DNA of 64,000 bases from Methyloceanibacter caenitepidi (GTDB lineage: Bacteria; Pseudomonadota; Alphaproteobacteria; Rhizobiales; Methyloligellaceae): the NCBI RefSeq assembly GCF_000828475.1, contig NZ_AP014648.1:992001-1056000 (forward strand), written 5' to 3'. Below the pieces are notes generated by a model, which was given only the letters and a program-made list of their open reading frames with translations, was not told the DNA's origin and did no database searches. The stretch's first letter is position 1; every line of letters starts with the position of its first letter. This document shows, piece after piece, positions 8,106 through 16,236 of this stretch. A program made the translations under genes and the position numbers.

Positions 8106-8935
8106 CAGGTCTTCACGCCCAACTCGCGGGCGAGCGTCGCGCCGAGCTGATCGGCGATCACCTTGCGCTTGACTTCGTCGACCGCCCCAGCCGGCAGATC
8201 GCCCAACGAGAAGGGACCGAAGGAGGTGCGGATCAGCCGGTTCACGCTGAGGCCCAGATGAGCGGCGATGCGCTTCACCTCGCGGTTCTTGCCCTCGCGG
8301 AGACCGATAAGCAGCCAGAGATTGCTCCCTTGTGTCCGTTCGATCTTGGCGTCGATGGGGCCGTAGCGGATGCCGTCGATCGTGACGCCGCTCTTGAGGG
8401 CATCGAGCGCATCCTGGCTGACCTGGCCATGCGCGCGCACGCGGTAGCGCCGGACCCAGCCCGTGCTCGGGAGTTCCAAATGACGCGCCAAGGCGCCGTC
8501 GGTCGTCAGCAGCAGCAGGCCTTCGGTGTTGATGTCGAGGCGGCCGACCGACACCACGCGGGGCAACGTGTCGGGCAGATTGGCGAAAACGGTCGGCCGG
8601 CCATCCGGATCCTTGTGGCTGGTCACGAGGCCCTTCGGCTTGTTGTAGCGCCACAGGCGCGGCGCATGCAGGGAGGGGAGGGGCTCCCCGTCAACCAGGA
8701 TTGTGTCTTCGCTGCTCACCACATGCGCAGGGCTCGTCAGGACAGTACCGTTCACGCAGACGCGGCCGGCCTCGATCCATTTCTCCGCGTCGCGCCGGGA
8801 GCACAGCCCGGCATGGGCGATCGCCTTGGCGATCCGCATCGGCTCCATCTCGCGCTTGGGCGGGGCGGGGCGCGTGCGTGCCCGTTTCCGCGGCGCTTGA
8901 CCGCCGGTCGTCCGTTCGTTCACCTTGGCTTTCAT
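8105..8935 (-). CDS. rluB: 23S rRNA pseudouridine synthase, RluB/RsuA family
   Basis: The 276-residue protein has a basic N terminus, then an S4 RNA-binding domain (RIAKAIAHAGLCSRRDAEKW, about residues 33-90) and a RsuA-type catalytic domain. The catalytic Asp lies in VGRLDINTEGLLLLTTDG, followed by GKNREVKRIAAHLG. It should isomerise a uridine in 23S rRNA (position 2605 in the E. coli RluB case); RsuA or RluE specificity cannot be excluded from sequence. The ATG at 8935 starts MKAKVNERTT; upstream extension would run antisense through tadA. Its start codon overlaps the start codon of the divergent tadA. Confidence 0.9.
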   Translation of the reverse strand: MKAKVNERTTGGQAPRKRARTRPAPPKREMEPMRIAKAIAHAGLCSRRDAEKWIEAGRVCVNGTVLTSPAHVVSSEDTILVDGEPLPSLHAPRLWRYNKPKGLVTSHKDPDGRPTVFANLPDTLPRVVSVGRLDINTEGLLLLTTDGALARHLELPSTGWVRRYRVRAHGQVSQDALDALKSGVTIDGIRYGPIDAKIERTQGSNLWLLIGLREGKNREVKRIAAHLGLSVNRLIRTSFGPFSLGDLPAGAVDEVKRKVIADQLGATLARELGVKT

Positions 8936-9422
8936 GACGGCGAAGCTTGCAGAAGATGGCGCCTCCGGCAAGCGCTCCAAATCGACGCCGATGGATCTGG
9001 CGCTGGACGAAGCGCGCGCCGCGGCCGATCGCGGCGAGGTGCCGGTCGGGGCGGTCGTGGTCGATACGAACGGGTCGGTGCTGGCGCAGGCTGGCAACCG
9101 CACGCTGGAACTGCGCGATCCCACGGCCCATGCGGAAATTCTGGCTTTGCGGGCGGCGGCATCGGCGCTTCGCAGCGAGCGCCTGATCGACTGCGATCTC
9201 TACGTGACGCTCGAACCCTGCGCTATGTGCGCGGGCGCGATTTCCTTCGCGAGGGTAAGGCGTCTGTATTTCGGCGCGAGCGATCCCAAGGGCGGCGCGG
9301 TTGAACATGGGCCACGCTTCTTCAGCCAGCCCACCTGCCACCATGTCCCCGAAATCTATGGAGGCATTGGCGAGACGGCGTCGTCGTCGCTGCTACGGGA
9401 CTTCTTCGCCGCGCGCCGTTGA
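8934..9422 (+). CDS. tadA: tRNA-specific adenosine deaminase
   Basis: This 162-residue zinc deaminase converts A34 to inosine in the tRNA-Arg(ACG) anticodon. The core motifs are complete: PTAHAEILAL supplies the zinc-ligand His and the proton-shuttling Glu, and LEPCAMCAGAI supplies the two zinc cysteines. MDLALDEARAAADRGEVPVGAVV is the conserved N-terminal helix. The start is uncertain. ATG 8934 gives a 19-residue leader and overlaps rluB's start codon; ATG 8991 would begin exactly at MDLAL and leave a 55-base divergent spacer. Neither has a clear Shine-Dalgarno sequence. Confidence 0.92.
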   Translation: MTAKLAEDGASGKRSKSTPMDLALDEARAAADRGEVPVGAVVVDTNGSVLAQAGNRTLELRDPTAHAEILALRAAASALRSERLIDCDLYVTLEPCAMCAGAISFARVRRLYFGASDPKGGAVEHGPRFFSQPTCHHVPEIYGGIGETASSSLLRDFFAARR

Positions 9423-9486
9423 TCGTTCGAGCACAAACGCGGACGCAACAAGCGCCGGACGAGGGAGTGGGGAAAAGCGCTAGAGC

Positions 9487-9849
9487 TTAGCGATAAGGAC
9501 GTGGAAGCGGGGCGTTCTGATTGTGCGGCCAGTAGCGCATGGGATACTGGTTCCGCTGAATCGCCTCGTTCTCGACATTGCCCCAGCTATACGGCACGAA
9601 GCCGATATAGGACGACCAGCCCTTACGGCCCGGACCCTGGGCGTAATACGGATACACGGGGGTGCGGTCGCGTTTGAAAATTCTCTTGACCTGATGGACG
9701 TTGACGCCGGGCGCTTCGGGCCCCGCGATCACGCCGCCCATGGCCTTGGCGGGCGCCGACCAGGTCAGCAGCCACAGATAGAAAAGAATCGCACCGACGC
9801 CCACGACACCGGAAACGGTCTTCTTTGTCAGGGGTGTGTCGAATGTCAT
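9487..9849 (-). CDS. Hypothetical membrane-anchored protein, Tyr/Pro/Asn-rich
   Basis: The 120-residue product has one hydrophobic helix near residues 13-32 (VSGVVGVGAILFYLWLLTW), which may be an uncleaved anchor or a signal peptide ending near AKA. The remainder is basic and aromatic-rich (VYPYYAQGPGRKGW, NQYPMRYWPHNQNAPLPRPYR). I do not recognise it. It stands alone between tadA and purD with 64 and 168 bases of flanking non-coding sequence. An 8-bp palindrome TGACGTCA at 9898-9905 lies about 50 bases upstream of its ATG and could be a regulatory site. Coding support is the intact frame plus plausible topology; no homology is claimed. Confidence 0.6.
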   Translation of the reverse strand: MTFDTPLTKKTVSGVVGVGAILFYLWLLTWSAPAKAMGGVIAGPEAPGVNVHQVKRIFKRDRTPVYPYYAQGPGRKGWSSYIGFVPYSWGNVENEAIQRNQYPMRYWPHNQNAPLPRPYR

Positions 9850-10017
9850 CGTGCGAGTCTCGGGTCCTGGTTAGGAATCTACTTGACTTGGAGATAGTGA
9901 CGTCATCGTGAAAAGACAACATTTCCCGGTGACAAAAGAGAGGCGAAACGGTGCCCTGCGCTCTTCATAGGGGCTTACGGTGAATTTCTCCCTAATGCGC
10001 CGCCGACGGACGAAGCA

Positions 10018-11292
10018 TCAAGCGCCGCGTTTCAGCGCTCGCCAGCCTATGTCGCGGCGGCAGAACCCGCCGGGCCAGTCGATCGCGTCCACCGCTTGAT
10101 AGGCGCGGGTCTGCGCCGTCGCGATGTCCTCGCCGAGCGCCGTCACGCCGAGCACCCGGCCGCCGGTGGCAAAAATCCGCGATCCGTCGCGCGTCGTGCC
10201 CGCATGAAAGATCGCGGTGCGCGGATCGGCACCGGCCCGCTCGAGTCCCCTTATCTCGGTCCCTTTGTCGTAGGCGCCGGGATAGCCCTTGGCCGCCATC
10301 ACCACGCACAGCGCCGCATCGGCCTCCCAATCCAGCGTCACACCGTTGAGCCGTCCTTGCGCGGTCGCCAGCAGCACGGGCAGGAGGTCCGACTTCAGGC
10401 GCATCATCAGCGGCTGCGCCTCCGGGTCCCCGAAGCGCACATTGTATTCGATGAGCTTTGGCGCCCCATCCTCGATCATCAGCCCCGCATAGAGCACGCC
10501 TTTGAACGGCGTCCCGCGCGCCTTCATGGCGGCAACCGTCGGCAGGATGATCTCGTCCATCGTCCGGGCACACAGGGCGTCTGTCATAATGGGAGCCGGC
10601 GAATAGGCGCCCATGCCGCCCGTGTTCGGACCCAGGTCGCCGTCGTCGACGCGCTTGTGGTCCTGGGCCGTCGCAAGCGGCAGCGCGGTCTCGCCGTCGA
10701 CAAGGGCGAAGAAACTCGCCTCCTCCCCGTTCAGAAATTCCTCGACGACCACTTCCGCACCGGCATCCCCGAAGGCGCCGTCGAAGCAGGCGTCGATGGC
10801 GGCCTCGGCCTCGTCTAGTCTCTCTGCGATGACGACGCCTTTGCCGGCCGCAAGACCATCGGCCTTGATGACGATCGGCAGCTTCTGCCCCGCGAGATAG
10901 GCCTTGGCGGAGGCGGCATCCGTGAAGCGGCCGTAGGCAGCGGTGGGGATGCCGAACTCGGTGCACAAATCCTTGGTGAAGCCTTTCGAGCCCTCCAGCG
11001 CCGACGCCGCCTTGGACGGGCCGAACACGGGGAGGCCTTGCGCCGCCAGATCGTCAGAGAGTCCGGACACCAGCGGCGCCTCGGGGCCGATGACCACAAG
11101 CCCTATCTTCTTCTCGTCGCAGAATTTGGCGACCGCGCCATGATCGCCCACATCGAGAGAGACGCATTCGGCCGTCTCGGCGATGCCTGCATTTCCGGGC
11201 GCGCAGTAGAGCGTGTCGAGGAGAGGGCTCTGCGCCAGTTTCCATGCCAGCGCATGCTCGCGCCCGCCGCCGCCGATGAGAAGTACGTTCAC
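10018..11292 (-). CDS. purD: Phosphoribosylamine-glycine ligase (GAR synthetase)
   Basis: This 424-residue ATP-grasp enzyme joins glycine to phosphoribosylamine in purine synthesis. It starts with [22 protein letters not shown] and continues with [36 protein letters not shown] and the ATP-binding [12 protein letters not shown]. Later come [12 protein letters not shown] and [25 protein letters not shown], which contains the metal ligands. The length matches the family. The start is the GTG at 11292, since the usual first residues of PurD follow it directly; the frame runs open to 11436 but that part would overlap xseA. It is divergent from xseA with a 125-base spacer. Confidence 0.96.
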   Translation of the reverse strand: MNVLLIGGGGREHALAWKLAQSPLLDTLYCAPGNAGIAETAECVSLDVGDHGAVAKFCDEKKIGLVVIGPEAPLVSGLSDDLAAQGLPVFGPSKAASALEGSKGFTKDLCTEFGIPTAAYGRFTDAASAKAYLAGQKLPIVIKADGLAAGKGVVIAERLDEAEAAIDACFDGAFGDAGAEVVVEEFLNGEEASFFALVDGETALPLATAQDHKRVDDGDLGPNTGGMGAYSPAPIMTDALCARTMDEIILPTVAAMKARGTPFKGVLYAGLMIEDGAPKLIEYNVRFGDPEAQPLMMRLKSDLLPVLLATAQGRLNGVTLDWEADAALCVVMAAKGYPGAYDKGTEIRGLERAGADPRTAIFHAGTTRDGSRIFATGGRVLGVTALGEDIATAQTRAYQAVDAIDWPGGFCRRDIGWRALKRGA

Positions 11293-11417
11293 GACTGTCG
11301 TTGCCCCGCTTGTTCCGCCAACCCTGCGCCTGTATGCCCTAATGGTAAGGTCATGCCGCGTGAAGGACGTCGCGCTCTTAGCACGACAACGGCAGTTTAG
11401 AAAAAGAGACGCCCCGA

Positions 11418-12878
11418 ATGGCACCCCGCAATCCACAGCCTGAGCCGACCAACGTCACCGAATACTCGGTGTCGGAGCTGGCTTTTGCGCTGAAGCGCAC
11501 GGTCGAGGACGCCTACGGCCTCGTGCGTCTGCGCGGCGAGATCTCGGGCTATCGTGGGCCCCATGCCTCCGGCCACTGTTATTTCCGGCTCAAGGACGAA
11601 GGCGCGGCTATCGAGGCGGTCGTCTGGCGCGGCACGTTCTCGCGGCTGAAATTCAAACCCGAGGAAGGGCTGGAGATCGTCGCCAAGGGCAAGATCACCA
11701 CCTATCCCGGCGGGTCGAAATATCAGATCGTGATCGAGGACCTGGAGCCGGCGGGCGCGGGCGCGCTCATGGCGCTGCTGGAGCAGCGCAAGAAGCAACT
11801 TGCCGCCGAAGGCCTGTTCGACGAGGCGCGCAAACAGGAGCTGCCTTTCCTGCCGGACGTCATCGGCGTGGTGACCTCGCCCACGGGCGCCGTCATCCGC
11901 GACATTCTCCATCGCCTCGGCGACCGCTTCCCCTCCCATGTCATCGTGTGGCCGGTGCGGGTGCAAGGCGAGACCTGCGCGGCGGAGGTCGCTGCCGCCA
12001 TCGCCGGCTTCAACGCGGGCGCGGCGACCGAAGGCATTCTCCCGGACCTCATCATCGTGGCGCGGGGCGGCGGCAGCCTGGAGGATTTGTGGGGCTTCAA
12101 CGAGGAGATCGTCGTGCGGGCCGCGGCCGCGAGTGCGATTCCGCTGATCTCCGCCGTCGGCCACGAGACCGACTGGACCTTGATCGACCTTGTGGCCGAC
12201 TACCGGGCCCCAACCCCGACCGCCGCCGCCGAGCGCGCGGTCCCGGTGCGCTCCGAGCTTTTGAGCGCGGTGCAGACCTACGGCGTGCGCATGGCCGGCA
12301 CGATGCGCCGGGCGCTGGAGCATTGGCGCAGCCGGGTCACGGCATCGGCGCGGGGGCTGCCCCGCCGCGAGGCCATCCTCGGCCTGCCGCGTCAGCGGCT
12401 CGATACCGCGAGCGGCCGGCTGCTCCAGTCCTTGCGGGCGAACACAAACAGCCACCGGGCGGTTCTGGCGCGGACGGCGGCCGCCTTGCGGCCAGGGCTT
12501 GTGGCCCGTCAGGCTGCCACGGCGCGCGACCTGCTGAAGCGCCTCGACCGGGACCGCTCGCGGGCGATCCAAGCCCGTGTGGAGCGCGCACGCCAGCGGC
12601 TTGATGCGCAGGCGAAGCTCTTGGGCACACTCGGCTATCAGAACGTCCTCGCGCGCGGGTTTGCGCTTGTCCGGGACGCGGAGGGTTCGATGGTGCGCAG
12701 CGCCCGCGCCGTGCATAGCGGCGAAGCGCTCGACATTCAGTTCTCGGATGGCCATATCGGTGTCCAGGTGGTAGGCGGCACAGCTGGGGCGCCTGCGGCA
12801 GCAAAACCAAAAGTACCTGGGACCGCTCGGAAGAAAGCCAAATCGGAACCTGAGGGCTCTCAGGGCAGCCTGCTCTAG
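11418..12878 (+). CDS. xseA: Exodeoxyribonuclease VII large subunit
   Basis: This 486-residue protein has an N-terminal OB-fold ([31 protein letters not shown], about residues 15-110), then the catalytic domain with [38 protein letters not shown] and [28 protein letters not shown], and a C-terminal coiled-coil rich in Arg and Ala. With XseB (not in this window) it degrades single-stranded DNA to oligonucleotides. The C terminus ends in a Lys/Pro-rich tail. The DUF2093 gene lies 60 bases downstream on the same strand, an arrangement seen in other Rhizobiales as I recall. Confidence 0.96.
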   Translation: MAPRNPQPEPTNVTEYSVSELAFALKRTVEDAYGLVRLRGEISGYRGPHASGHCYFRLKDEGAAIEAVVWRGTFSRLKFKPEEGLEIVAKGKITTYPGGSKYQIVIEDLEPAGAGALMALLEQRKKQLAAEGLFDEARKQELPFLPDVIGVVTSPTGAVIRDILHRLGDRFPSHVIVWPVRVQGETCAAEVAAAIAGFNAGAATEGILPDLIIVARGGGSLEDLWGFNEEIVVRAAAASAIPLISAVGHETDWTLIDLVADYRAPTPTAAAERAVPVRSELLSAVQTYGVRMAGTMRRALEHWRSRVTASARGLPRREAILGLPRQRLDTASGRLLQSLRANTNSHRAVLARTAAALRPGLVARQAATARDLLKRLDRDRSRAIQARVERARQRLDAQAKLLGTLGYQNVLARGFALVRDAEGSMVRSARAVHSGEALDIQFSDGHIGVQVVGGTAGAPAAAKPKVPGTARKKAKSEPEGSQGSLL

Positions 12879-12938
12879 CGCTGGCAAGTGCCCCGTGCTG
12901 ACGCTAAGGTGCCCGAAACGAGGAAGACCACGACTGTG

Positions 12939-13163
12939 ATGAATCGCTTCGAACGCAATTTCGGCTTCAAGGGTGAAGCCAAGCTCCGCTATCTGGATGG
13001 AGAGGTGCAGGTGGTCACGCCGGGCGAGTTCGTCCGCTGCGCGGTGACAGGGACCGCCATTCCGCTCGATGAGCTGCGCTATTGGAGCGTCGCGTTGCAG
13101 GAGCCCTACGTGGACGCCGCCGCCTCGCTGAAGCGGGTCCGCGAGACCTCCGAGAAAACCTAG
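12939..13163 (+). CDS. DUF2093 family small protein
   Basis: This is a 74-residue cytoplasmic protein with the conserved block AKLRYLDGEVQVVTPGEF, then VRCAVTGTAIPLDEL and RYWSVALQEPYVDAAAS, which I recognise as the DUF2093 family of alphaproteobacteria. The function of the family is unknown. ATG 12939 is chosen because MNRFERNFGF is the usual family start; a GTG at 12888 would add 17 non-conserved residues. AGGAAG lies about 12 bases upstream. Its stop is 3 bases from the end of the convergent lpxK; the family is often found beside lpxK or xseA, which may hint at an envelope or DNA-related role. Confidence 0.85.
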   Translation: MNRFERNFGFKGEAKLRYLDGEVQVVTPGEFVRCAVTGTAIPLDELRYWSVALQEPYVDAAASLKRVRETSEKT

Positions 13164-13166
13164 CTG

Positions 13167-14225
13167 CTACTTTTTTGAAGACGCCTTTTCGAGCGTCTCT
13201 TCAAGCAACGCCTTCACGGCATCCTCGTCGTCGAACGTGATGACGATCGGGAACGGCCGCGAGCGTTTCTTCAGCTCGGCAACAGCGCTCTCGTCTTCAT
13301 CGTCGTCATCCTCGCTGAGACGCGCCCAGTCCTTTTCGGTCGTCACCAGCATCGCCTTCTTGGCTTCGGCCTCGTCCAGCAGGCGACGCGCTTCCTTCTC
13401 GGTGAAGCGGTGATGATCGCCGAAGCCGTGACTGGCAACGAGGCGCGCTCCGTTCGACTTCAGCGTCGCGAAGAATTTCGACGGCCGCGCGATCCCCGCA
13501 AAGCCGATCGCCGGCAGGATGGTGAGCCAGCGCGGGTCGCAATTGGGCGTGATCTTCGCGCGCAAGGCGGGCTTGCCGGCCGCCTCGAAGCGCTTGATGA
13601 GCGCATCGCCCTTCTTGCCCTCGCCGATGACGAGCAGAGCATCGGCATACGGCATCTGGACGGCTAGCGGCGCGCGCAACGGGCCAGCTGGAATGACCTT
13701 CCCGTTGCCGAGCCCCGAGCCAGCGTCCACTACGATCAGCGACAGATCCTTCGCCAGCCCCGGATTTTGAAACCCGTCATCCATGACGATTAAGTCGGCG
13801 CCCGTTTCTTCGATCGCCTTTGCGCCCGCAGCCCTGTCCGCGGAAACGAATGTCGGCGCTGCCTCGGCTAAAAGAAGGGCCTCGTCGCCGACCTCGCTCG
13901 CATCGTGCCCGGCGACCTGGACCACATCCTTGGCGCTGCCGCCATAGCCGCGCGTGAGGAAGGCGGGAGCCTTGCCCATGGCCTTGAGCAGCCCGGCCAG
14001 AGCAATGGCCGTCGGAGTCTTGCCGCCGCCGCCGGAGGTGAAGTTGCCGATGCAGATCACGGGCAGGCGTGAATGGTAAGCCGGCTCTTGTGCCAGGCGT
14101 GAGGCGGCGCTCCGGCCGTAGAACGCGGCGACGGGCGAGAGCAGGACGGGCATGACTTTGGCGAGCGTGACTTTGGCGAGGCTCCCGCGCTTGCCATACC
14201 ACCAGGAGGGTGTCTCAAGAGGCAT
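13167..14225 (-). CDS. lpxK: Tetraacyldisaccharide 4'-kinase
   Basis: The 352-residue kinase phosphorylates the 4' position of the lipid A disaccharide precursor at the inner face of the cytoplasmic membrane. The N terminus carries PSWWYGKRG and a hydrophobic helix (VMPVLLSPVAAFYG). The P-loop is GNFTSGGGGKTPTAIAL near residue 61, followed by LTRGYGG, a stretch with DEALLLA, and IVMDDGFQNP. The C terminus has an unusual acidic insert (SEDDDDEDESAV) near residues 306-317. The start overlaps the 3' end of the DUF374-WaaA gene by 11 bases, so the two are translationally coupled in one lipid A/Kdo operon. Confidence 0.95.
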   Translation of the reverse strand: MPLETPSWWYGKRGSLAKVTLAKVMPVLLSPVAAFYGRSAASRLAQEPAYHSRLPVICIGNFTSGGGGKTPTAIALAGLLKAMGKAPAFLTRGYGGSAKDVVQVAGHDASEVGDEALLLAEAAPTFVSADRAAGAKAIEETGADLIVMDDGFQNPGLAKDLSLIVVDAGSGLGNGKVIPAGPLRAPLAVQMPYADALLVIGEGKKGDALIKRFEAAGKPALRAKITPNCDPRWLTILPAIGFAGIARPSKFFATLKSNGARLVASHGFGDHHRFTEKEARRLLDEAEAKKAMLVTTEKDWARLSEDDDDEDESAVAELKKRSRPFPIVITFDDEDAVKALLEETLEKASSKK

Positions 14226-16224
14226 GTTGCAGCGGCACCTTCTCCGGGAAGTAGGCTTCGATCGCTTCCAGCGTTTTCGGCATGGCCCCGGTCATCATGG
14301 CGACGCAGGCCTCGGCCTTGGCGTGGACTTCCTTGCGGGCCACTTCGTTCTGAAGCAGGTCGAGCACCGCATCGGCAAGGGTGGCGGCATCTGCGACCTC
14401 CCGGGCACCTCCCGCCTTCAGCAGGTCCGCATACATCTCGCGGAAATTATGCACGTGCGGACCGGCCAGGACGGCGGCGCCGAGCTTGATCGCCTCCACG
14501 GGGTTCTGGCCCCCGTGCTTGACCAGGGACCCGCCGATGAAAGCGACGGGCGTGAGCGCGTAGAACACGCCGAGCTCGCCGATCGTGTCCGCCACATAGA
14601 CATCCGTGTTGGCATCGATGCTCCCGCCTTGCGATCGCATCGTGACCTTCAGGCCGCGGGACCGCAGCGTCTCGGCGATGGCGGTGCCGCGCTCGGGATG
14701 ACGCGGCACGATGATGGTGGCGATATCCGGCAGCGTCTCTTTTATCTTGGCGTGGGCCGCCCCGACGATCTCGTCCTCGCCGGGATGGGTGCTGGCCGCC
14801 AGCCAGACCGGCCGTCCCCAGAACGCAGCCGACAGGTCCGCCTTCGCCGCGGCGTCCACGGGCGGTGGGGGCGCGTCCGCCTTCAGATTGCCGGCCGCGT
14901 AGGACTTGGGCGCGCCGAGCTGTGCCATCTGCTCGGCAAGCCGTTCGTTCTGGGCCAGCACGAGGTCGAAGGCCGAAAAGATGGGCCGGCTCATGCCGGG
15001 GCGCCGCCGCCATCTCTTGTAGGAAGGCCCGGACATGCGCGCGTTGATCAGAAGGAGCGGGATGCCGGTCGCCTTCGTCTCGAGCACGAGGTTGGGCCAC
15101 ACCTCCGATTCCACCAGAACGGCGAGATCGGGACGCCAGTGGTCCAGAAAGCGCTTGAGATAGCTGGTTCGGTCCAGCGGAACGTATTGATGGATCGCGC
15201 CTTGGGGCAAGCGCATGCGCGCATGGCGCGCCGACGTCACCGTGGCGGTTGTCAGCAAGATACGGATGTCCGGCCGCGCCTGCGCGATGTGCTCGATCAG
15301 CGGGAGCGCGGCATTCGTCTCTCCCACGGATGCTGCATGGAACCAGACGAGGAAGCCGCTGGGACGAGGCGTGCCCGCGATCCCGTAGCGTTCGGGGCGC
15401 CGGTCGCGTTCCTCCTTGCCCTTGCGCGTCCGCCACGCCAGCAGCAAAGGGGCGACGGGTGCGGCCAGCTGTGTCGCCAGCCGGTAGGTCTTGAGCGCGG
15501 CGCCGGGCTTCGCCTTCTCTTCGGGGCTGAGTGGATCGGCGGCGCCGGCAAGCGCGTAGGCCCGCGCGGTCGTCTCGGCGAGGGCCTGCTCGATGGCCTT
15601 GCGTCCCGCTTCGATGTCGGCAGGGTCCTCCGAACGCGGGGGTGCGACGGGGTCGCCGATGACGATGGCCAGCGTCGAGAACGGCAGGTTGATCGTGAAG
15701 GCGCTCCAGGTCGAAAGCTTCACGGCCCGGCTGGTGGCGATCGCGAACGGCACCACGGGGCGTCCGGATTTCGCCGAGAGCGTTGCGATACCAGTGCCCG
15801 CGCGCCGGGCAGGCCCGGGCGGCACATCCGCCGTCATCGCGACGGTCGCGCCCGCTTCGAGCGCGCGCAGGGATTCCCGCATCGCCGTCGCGCCGCCGCG
15901 GTTGCGTTTGCGTTTTCCGGCGCCCGCGCCGCGGATCAGGTCCATACCGAAGCGGCGCAGCACGTCGCCGATCAGTTCGGCGTCTCCATGGCGCGAGACC
16001 ATGGCCTTCACCTCGGCCGGGCGCTCGGGTTTGAGATTGGGCAGCAACATGAACTGGCCGTGCCACATGGCCAGAATTTGCGGGTGCTGGTCAAAGAGCT
16101 TTGCGTCCGTGTCTTCCGGTTCGCGCACCACGGTGCTGGTGCCGTATACGAGCCGGATATAACCGGCGGCGAGCTTGCTCAGGAAAGCCGTGCCTTGCTC
16201 GGATGCGAGAAAACGCTTCACCAT
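14215..16224 (-). CDS. waaA: Fusion of DUF374 acyltransferase-like domain and Kdo transferase (WaaA/KdtA)
   Basis: The single 669-residue frame holds two proteins that are usually separate. Residues 1 to about 228 are a DUF374 lysophospholipid-acyltransferase-like domain (MWHGQFML, VSRHGDAELIGDVLRRFG, TADVPPGPARRAGTGI). Residues from about 243 on are a complete Kdo transferase: TYRLATQLAAPVAPLLLAWR membrane anchor, RKGKEERDRRPERYG, FHAASVGETNAALPLI with the catalytic Glu near 302, then VPLDRTSYLKRFLDHWRPD, ESEVWPNL, and the late FIGGSLVKHGGQNPVEAI. WaaA adds Kdo from CMP-Kdo to lipid IVA. I see no stop or ATG/GTG/TTG in frame at the junction (residues 228-250), so a fused product is expected. 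It lies between the MsbA-like exporter (12-base gap) and lpxK (overlap). Confidence 0.92.
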   Translation of the reverse strand: MVKRFLASEQGTAFLSKLAAGYIRLVYGTSTVVREPEDTDAKLFDQHPQILAMWHGQFMLLPNLKPERPAEVKAMVSRHGDAELIGDVLRRFGMDLIRGAGAGKRKRNRGGATAMRESLRALEAGATVAMTADVPPGPARRAGTGIATLSAKSGRPVVPFAIATSRAVKLSTWSAFTINLPFSTLAIVIGDPVAPPRSEDPADIEAGRKAIEQALAETTARAYALAGAADPLSPEEKAKPGAALKTYRLATQLAAPVAPLLLAWRTRKGKEERDRRPERYGIAGTPRPSGFLVWFHAASVGETNAALPLIEHIAQARPDIRILLTTATVTSARHARMRLPQGAIHQYVPLDRTSYLKRFLDHWRPDLAVLVESEVWPNLVLETKATGIPLLLINARMSGPSYKRWRRRPGMSRPIFSAFDLVLAQNERLAEQMAQLGAPKSYAAGNLKADAPPPPVDAAAKADLSAAFWGRPVWLAASTHPGEDEIVGAAHAKIKETLPDIATIIVPRHPERGTAIAETLRSRGLKVTMRSQGGSIDANTDVYVADTIGELGVFYALTPVAFIGGSLVKHGGQNPVEAIKLGAAVLAGPHVHNFREMYADLLKAGGAREVADAATLADAVLDLLQNEVARKEVHAKAEACVAMMTGAMPKTLEAIEAYFPEKVPLQHAS

Positions 16225-16236
16225 CCCGAAGCGCCG

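Noticed and set aside
11293..11436. N-terminal extension of PurD
   Set aside because: It would overlap the divergent xseA start, and the conserved PurD terminus begins at the GTG at 11292.
11397..12887. A 496-residue minus-strand frame opposite xseA
   Set aside because: xseA shows all ExoVII motifs on the plus strand; the opposite frame has no recognisable domain.
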